From positions 62,001-126,000 of the forward strand of contig JAWZDV010000006.1 of assembly GCA_034142505.1 (NCBI GenBank): 64,000 nt of DNA, in the 5' to 3' direction. The position numbers and the translations under genes are program-made. The notes below the pieces were generated by a model. The model made no database searches. It saw only the letters and a program-made list of their open reading frames with translations, and was not told where the DNA came from. This stretch comes from Hungatella_A sp034142505. Its GTDB lineage: Bacteria; Bacillota; Clostridia; Lachnospirales; Lachnospiraceae. Of the stretch, positions 61,560 to 64,000 are shown piece by piece (the stretch's first letter is position 1; every line of letters starts with the position of its first letter).

Positions 61560-62407
61560 TATTCAGCCCTCCTGTTCAAAGCAGAAAATGATAAATTTAT
61601 AATCAAAATAAATACAAATAGCACCACCGCCGTTGCAATCAGCGCCTCCCGGTGCAGGTCCGTGGCATAGCCCATCTCAAGCACGATATTGGCCGTCAAG
61701 GTCCGCACGCCCTTAAAGATCCCCTTCGGCATTCTGGCCTGGTTGCCGGCCACCATGATGACCGCCATAGTCTCCCCGATGGCACGCCCCACGCCCAGAA
61801 TCACACCGGCCAAAATTCCCGATTTCGCCGCAGGCAGAGTGGCGAAGAACACACTTCTCTCATGGCTGGCCCCCAGGGCCAGCGCCCCCTCATAGTAACT
61901 ATCGGGCACCGCATTGATCGCCGACTCGGACACCCCGATGATCGTTGGAAGAATCATGATCCCAAGGAGAACCGATGCCGTGGCAATATTCTTTCCGCTT
62001 CCGCCAAATAGACCGCCCATCAGCGGCACAATAACCACCAGGCCGAAGAACCCGTAGACCACCGACGGTATTCCCGCCAGCAGGTCAATGGCTGGCTTCA
62101 TCACCCGGTACAACGGTTTCGGGCAGAACTTAGCCATAAAAATGGCCGTCAATATCCCAATCGGCACTCCCACCAAGATGGCACCGGCCGTCACGTAAAT
62201 ACTTCCGAGAATCATCGGAAGAATGCCGTAAATATTATTTCCCGGCTTCCAGGTCTCTCCCGTCAAAAACTGAAAAAGCCCAATTTTCCCGATCGCCGGC
62301 ACCCCATTGGCAAACAGGAAGATACAGATCATCGCCACTGCAAATATGGACGCAAGAGCTGATATTAAGAATACCAGCTCTGCTCCTTTTTCTTTTATAT
62401 GCTTCAT
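61559..62407 (-). CDS. pstC: Phosphate ABC transporter permease PstC
   Basis: A 282-residue permease with six membrane helices. The ATPase-docking loop is SESAINAVPDSYYEGALALGASHERSVFFATLPAAKSGI. The segment IPSVVYGFFGLVVIVPL is typical of PstC/PstA. Two start options exist: ATG at 62407 (spacing 10 from GGGAG) and GTG at 62413 (spacing 4); ATG is given. It lies 20 bases after pstS. Confidence 0.93.
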   Translation of the reverse strand: MKHIKEKGAELVFLISALASIFAVAMICIFLFANGVPAIGKIGLFQFLTGETWKPGNNIYGILPMILGSIYVTAGAILVGVPIGILTAIFMAKFCPKPLYRVMKPAIDLLAGIPSVVYGFFGLVVIVPLMGGLFGGSGKNIATASVLLGIMILPTIIGVSESAINAVPDSYYEGALALGASHERSVFFATLPAAKSGILAGVILGVGRAIGETMAVIMVAGNQARMPKGIFKGVRTLTANIVLEMGYATDLHREALIATAVVLFVFILIINLSFSALNRRAE

Positions 62408-62427
62408 CCGCACGCTACTCCCATGAC

Positions 62428-63384
62428 TTACTGAGCGTCAGCCCAGTCTGTAATCTCACCAGTGTAGATACCCTTTACCGTCTCGCTGCTCAACTCATCA
62501 ACCGGACTGTCATTGTTGACAATCACTGCAATACCGTCCATCGCGATTACCGTTCCTTTAATCCCTTTCTCAAGCTCGGAATCCTTCAGTTCTCTGGAAG
62601 CCATACCGATATCGCACACACCCTCAAGTGCAGAAGTCACACCAGTTGTAGAATCGCTCTGCTGTACTTCAATAGTCACATCAGGATTTAAAACCGCATA
62701 CGCTTCTTTCAGTTTCTCCATAACCGGTGTCACGGAAGAAGAACCGGCTAACACCACTTTCCCGGACACACCGGCCGGCTCATAAGCCCCCTCATTGCCC
62801 TGGCTGATATAACCGTTGTCCTCAACCACCTTCTGTCCCTCTCCACTCATGATATAGCTGATAAAGTCTGCCGCCGCTTCGCTCACATCCTCTTTCGTAG
62901 CGATATTAAACGGTCTTGCAATCTTATAAGAACCGGATTTGATATCCTCCACAGTAGCCGCGACACCGTCAATCTTCACCGCTTTCACCGTGTCATTCAG
63001 AGACCCCAGGGAAATGTACCCGATCGCTTCCTGATTGCCAGCCACAGTCGTCATCATAACAGAAGTACTGTTGGTGATCTCCGCATCCTCCGTTGTCATA
63101 TCCATTTTCTCGCCGGCATCATTTTTCTCTTCCACACCAAACAACTCAATAAAAGCACCTCTTGTACCGGAACCGTCCTCCCGGGACACCACCGTAATCG
63201 GCCCCTCAGCCGCTGCCGCCGGAACTTCTGTCTGCGCCGCCGTCGTATCCGCTGCATTCCCTGCCGTCGTCTGTCCCGCCGTCGTTGTCTCCGGAGCCGC
63301 CGTCTCATTGTTGCTGCTGCCACAGCCTGCCAGACTCACCATAGTCATCCCAAGTGCCAAAACCATTGCTAAAGATTTCTTCAT
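62428..63384 (-). CDS. pstS: Phosphate-binding lipoprotein PstS, circularly permuted
   Basis: A 318-residue lipoprotein (lipobox SLAGC, Cys21; Ala/Thr-rich linker to about residue 60). Phosphate-binding motifs are all present but in rotated order. SREDGSGTR (67-75), NSTSV (105-109), IGYISLG (121-127) and the C-terminal-type GEGQKVVEDNGYI (181-193) come first. They are followed by the normally N-terminal AGSSSVTPVMEKL (213-225), GMASRELKD (260-268), MDGIAVIVN (282-290) and GEITDW (309-314). In canonical PstS the second group precedes the first. The ATG at 63384 follows AAGGAG. As the first gene before pstC it is surely the operon's binding protein. Confidence 0.9.
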   Translation of the reverse strand: MKKSLAMVLALGMTMVSLAGCGSSNNETAAPETTTAGQTTAGNAADTTAAQTEVPAAAAEGPITVVSREDGSGTRGAFIELFGVEEKNDAGEKMDMTTEDAEITNSTSVMMTTVAGNQEAIGYISLGSLNDTVKAVKIDGVAATVEDIKSGSYKIARPFNIATKEDVSEAAADFISYIMSGEGQKVVEDNGYISQGNEGAYEPAGVSGKVVLAGSSSVTPVMEKLKEAYAVLNPDVTIEVQQSDSTTGVTSALEGVCDIGMASRELKDSELEKGIKGTVIAMDGIAVIVNNDSPVDELSSETVKGIYTGEITDWADAQ

Positions 63385-63435
63385 AATTCCATTCTCCTTT
63401 TTATCATTACTTGCAATCAAGCTCTACCGTCCTTT

Positions 63436-63536
63436 TGTTAAGTACAACTGAATTGTAAAATTTCCATGTAAAATCCATAAGAATAGTTTTGTTAAATCCA
63501 GGTAAAATCATTCAGCATTTCCAGGAGTTCTGTAAA
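63436..63536 (-). promoter_or_regulatory. Candidate Pho-box repeats upstream of pstS
   Basis: Read on the minus strand, TTTACA/TTAACA-like hexamers occur at 63536-63531, 63506-63501 (TTTACC), 63495-63490, 63472-63467, 63459-63454 and 63441-63436. One pair is exactly 11 bases apart (63506-63501 and 63495-63490), as in Firmicutes PhoP boxes. They precede the pstS start by 52-152 bases. Confidence 0.55.
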
Positions 63537-63593
63537 ATCGTCATAATTCTTAATATAAGTACCCCCTTTTCTTGCAATTTCTAATCATTTTTA

Positions 63594-63624
63594 TTGACAA
63601 GAATAGTTAGAATGTGCTTAAAAT
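63594..63624 (+). promoter_or_regulatory. Possible promoter of the YdeI-family gene
   Basis: TTGACA (63594-63599) and TAAAAT (63619-63624) lie 50 bases before the ATG. The spacer is 19 bases, longer than ideal, so the call is tentative. Confidence 0.35.
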
Positions 63625-63674
63625 AAAGACAAGATAAACATACCCGCTATACATTACAAAAAAAGGAGACCCCC

Positions 63675-64000
63675 ATGAACGAACCATTACACTTTACCAC
63701 CCGGAATGATTTTAGAAACTGGTTACAGGAACATTGTCTGGCGACAGACGGTTTCTGGCTGCTCTTTGGAAAACCAGGAGGGCCAAAGACCTTAAAGGCC
63801 GCAGAAGCGTTGGAGGAAGCGCTTTGTTTTGGATGGATTGACGGGCAGATGCAGAGCCTAGATGAAAAGACATATCAGAAATATTTTTCCCAGCGCCGGG
63901 AGAACAGCAAGTGGTCGGAGAAGAATAAATCACTGGTGGAAACCTTAGAAAAGAAAGGGCTGATGACCGATTTCGGCCGAAAAAAAATTGAGGAGGCCAA
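63675..64000 (+). CDS. YdeI/OmpD-associated family protein, partial (cut by window end)
   Basis: An open frame from ATG at 63675 (AAAAGGAGA upstream) runs off the window, giving 108 codons. The pattern FRNWLQEHCLATDGFWLLFGKPGGPKTLKAAEALEEALCFGWIDGQ, then YQKYFSQRRENSKWSEKNKSLVETLEKKGLM, matches the N-terminal part of the YdeI/OmpD-associated (bacteriocin-protection-like) family, usually about 190 residues. Function is uncertain. It is divergent from the pst operon. Confidence 0.8.
   Translation, partial: MNEPLHFTTRNDFRNWLQEHCLATDGFWLLFGKPGGPKTLKAAEALEEALCFGWIDGQMQSLDEKTYQKYFSQRRENSKWSEKNKSLVETLEKKGLMTDFGRKKIEEA

Noticed and set aside
62428..63384. PstS as a truncated or partial gene
   Set aside because: It ends right after GEITDW, which looks truncated, but the missing half is found at the N-terminus, so the protein is complete in rotated order.

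Overview
The window reads as chromosome of a gut Clostridia, most likely a Lachnospiraceae member (Enterocloster/Hungatella/Lachnoclostridium-like). The grounds are moderate GC, Firmicutes-type GGAGG ribosome sites, lipoprotein sugar-binding proteins with Thr/Ala/Pro/Glu-rich linkers, a GlpP antiterminator, LuxS, a Pst-PhoBR operon and many carbohydrate operons. This assignment is by protein resemblance only. No rRNA, tRNA or CRISPR array was seen.

Layout. 106-849 is a GNAT acetyltransferase. 831-8289 (minus) is an acid-sugar operon: DUF1537 kinase, Fe-dependent alcohol dehydrogenase, DapA-family aldolase, PdxA2-like dehydrogenase, a cytoplasmic Asp-box (sialidase-fold) protein, an SLC13-like permease and a YhcH protein. 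A PrpR-like regulator with a degenerate AAA+ domain (8516-10294) is divergent from it. 10301-11290 is an esterase. 11458-17736 (minus) is the glycerol-3-phosphate cluster: glpK, a tyrosine phosphatase, a GlpA-like dehydrogenase, an FAD oxidoreductase, a DUF1667 protein and GlpP. Both glpK and glpA have a leader containing a terminator that shares the sequence GAGAGYAAGGTGA, as expected for GlpP antitermination. 17922-26549 holds a Ca2+-type P-ATPase, luxS, a GH13-like protein that has lost all its catalytic acids, an ABC-F protein, exonuclease III and a Uma2 protein. 26672-33074 holds two DUF5107-TPR proteins and an AraC regulator.

33108-43267 is a sugar operon predicted to run a non-phosphorylative route: lactonase, SDR dehydrogenase, IlvD/Edd dehydratase, RraA-type aldolase, AraC regulator and an AraFGH-like ABC importer, with a divergent aldose 1-epimerase. 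About 43300-47370 is a decayed mobile island: a pMV158/MOBV-like oriT without relaxase, a small Cys-rich ORF, an AT-rich hydrolase, an XRE regulator, a frameshifted RhuM gene and two serine-recombinase fragments joined out of frame. 47425-56825 is a De Ley-Doudoroff galactonate locus: dgoA, dgoK, a GH35 beta-galactosidase and an ABC importer without its own ATPase, divergent from an IclR regulator and dgoD. The SDR and lactonase on the other side of the island could supply galactonate from galactose, so the island may split one functional region.

56947-63384 (minus) is pstSCAB-phoU-phoB-phoR. Its PstS is circularly permuted: the C-terminal half of the canonical protein comes first. 63675 onward is a YdeI-family gene cut by the window end.

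Most curious items: the permuted PstS, the catalytically dead GH13 protein, the paired GlpP leader terminators, the RraA-based sugar-acid operon, and the orphan oriT with a chimeric recombinase remnant.
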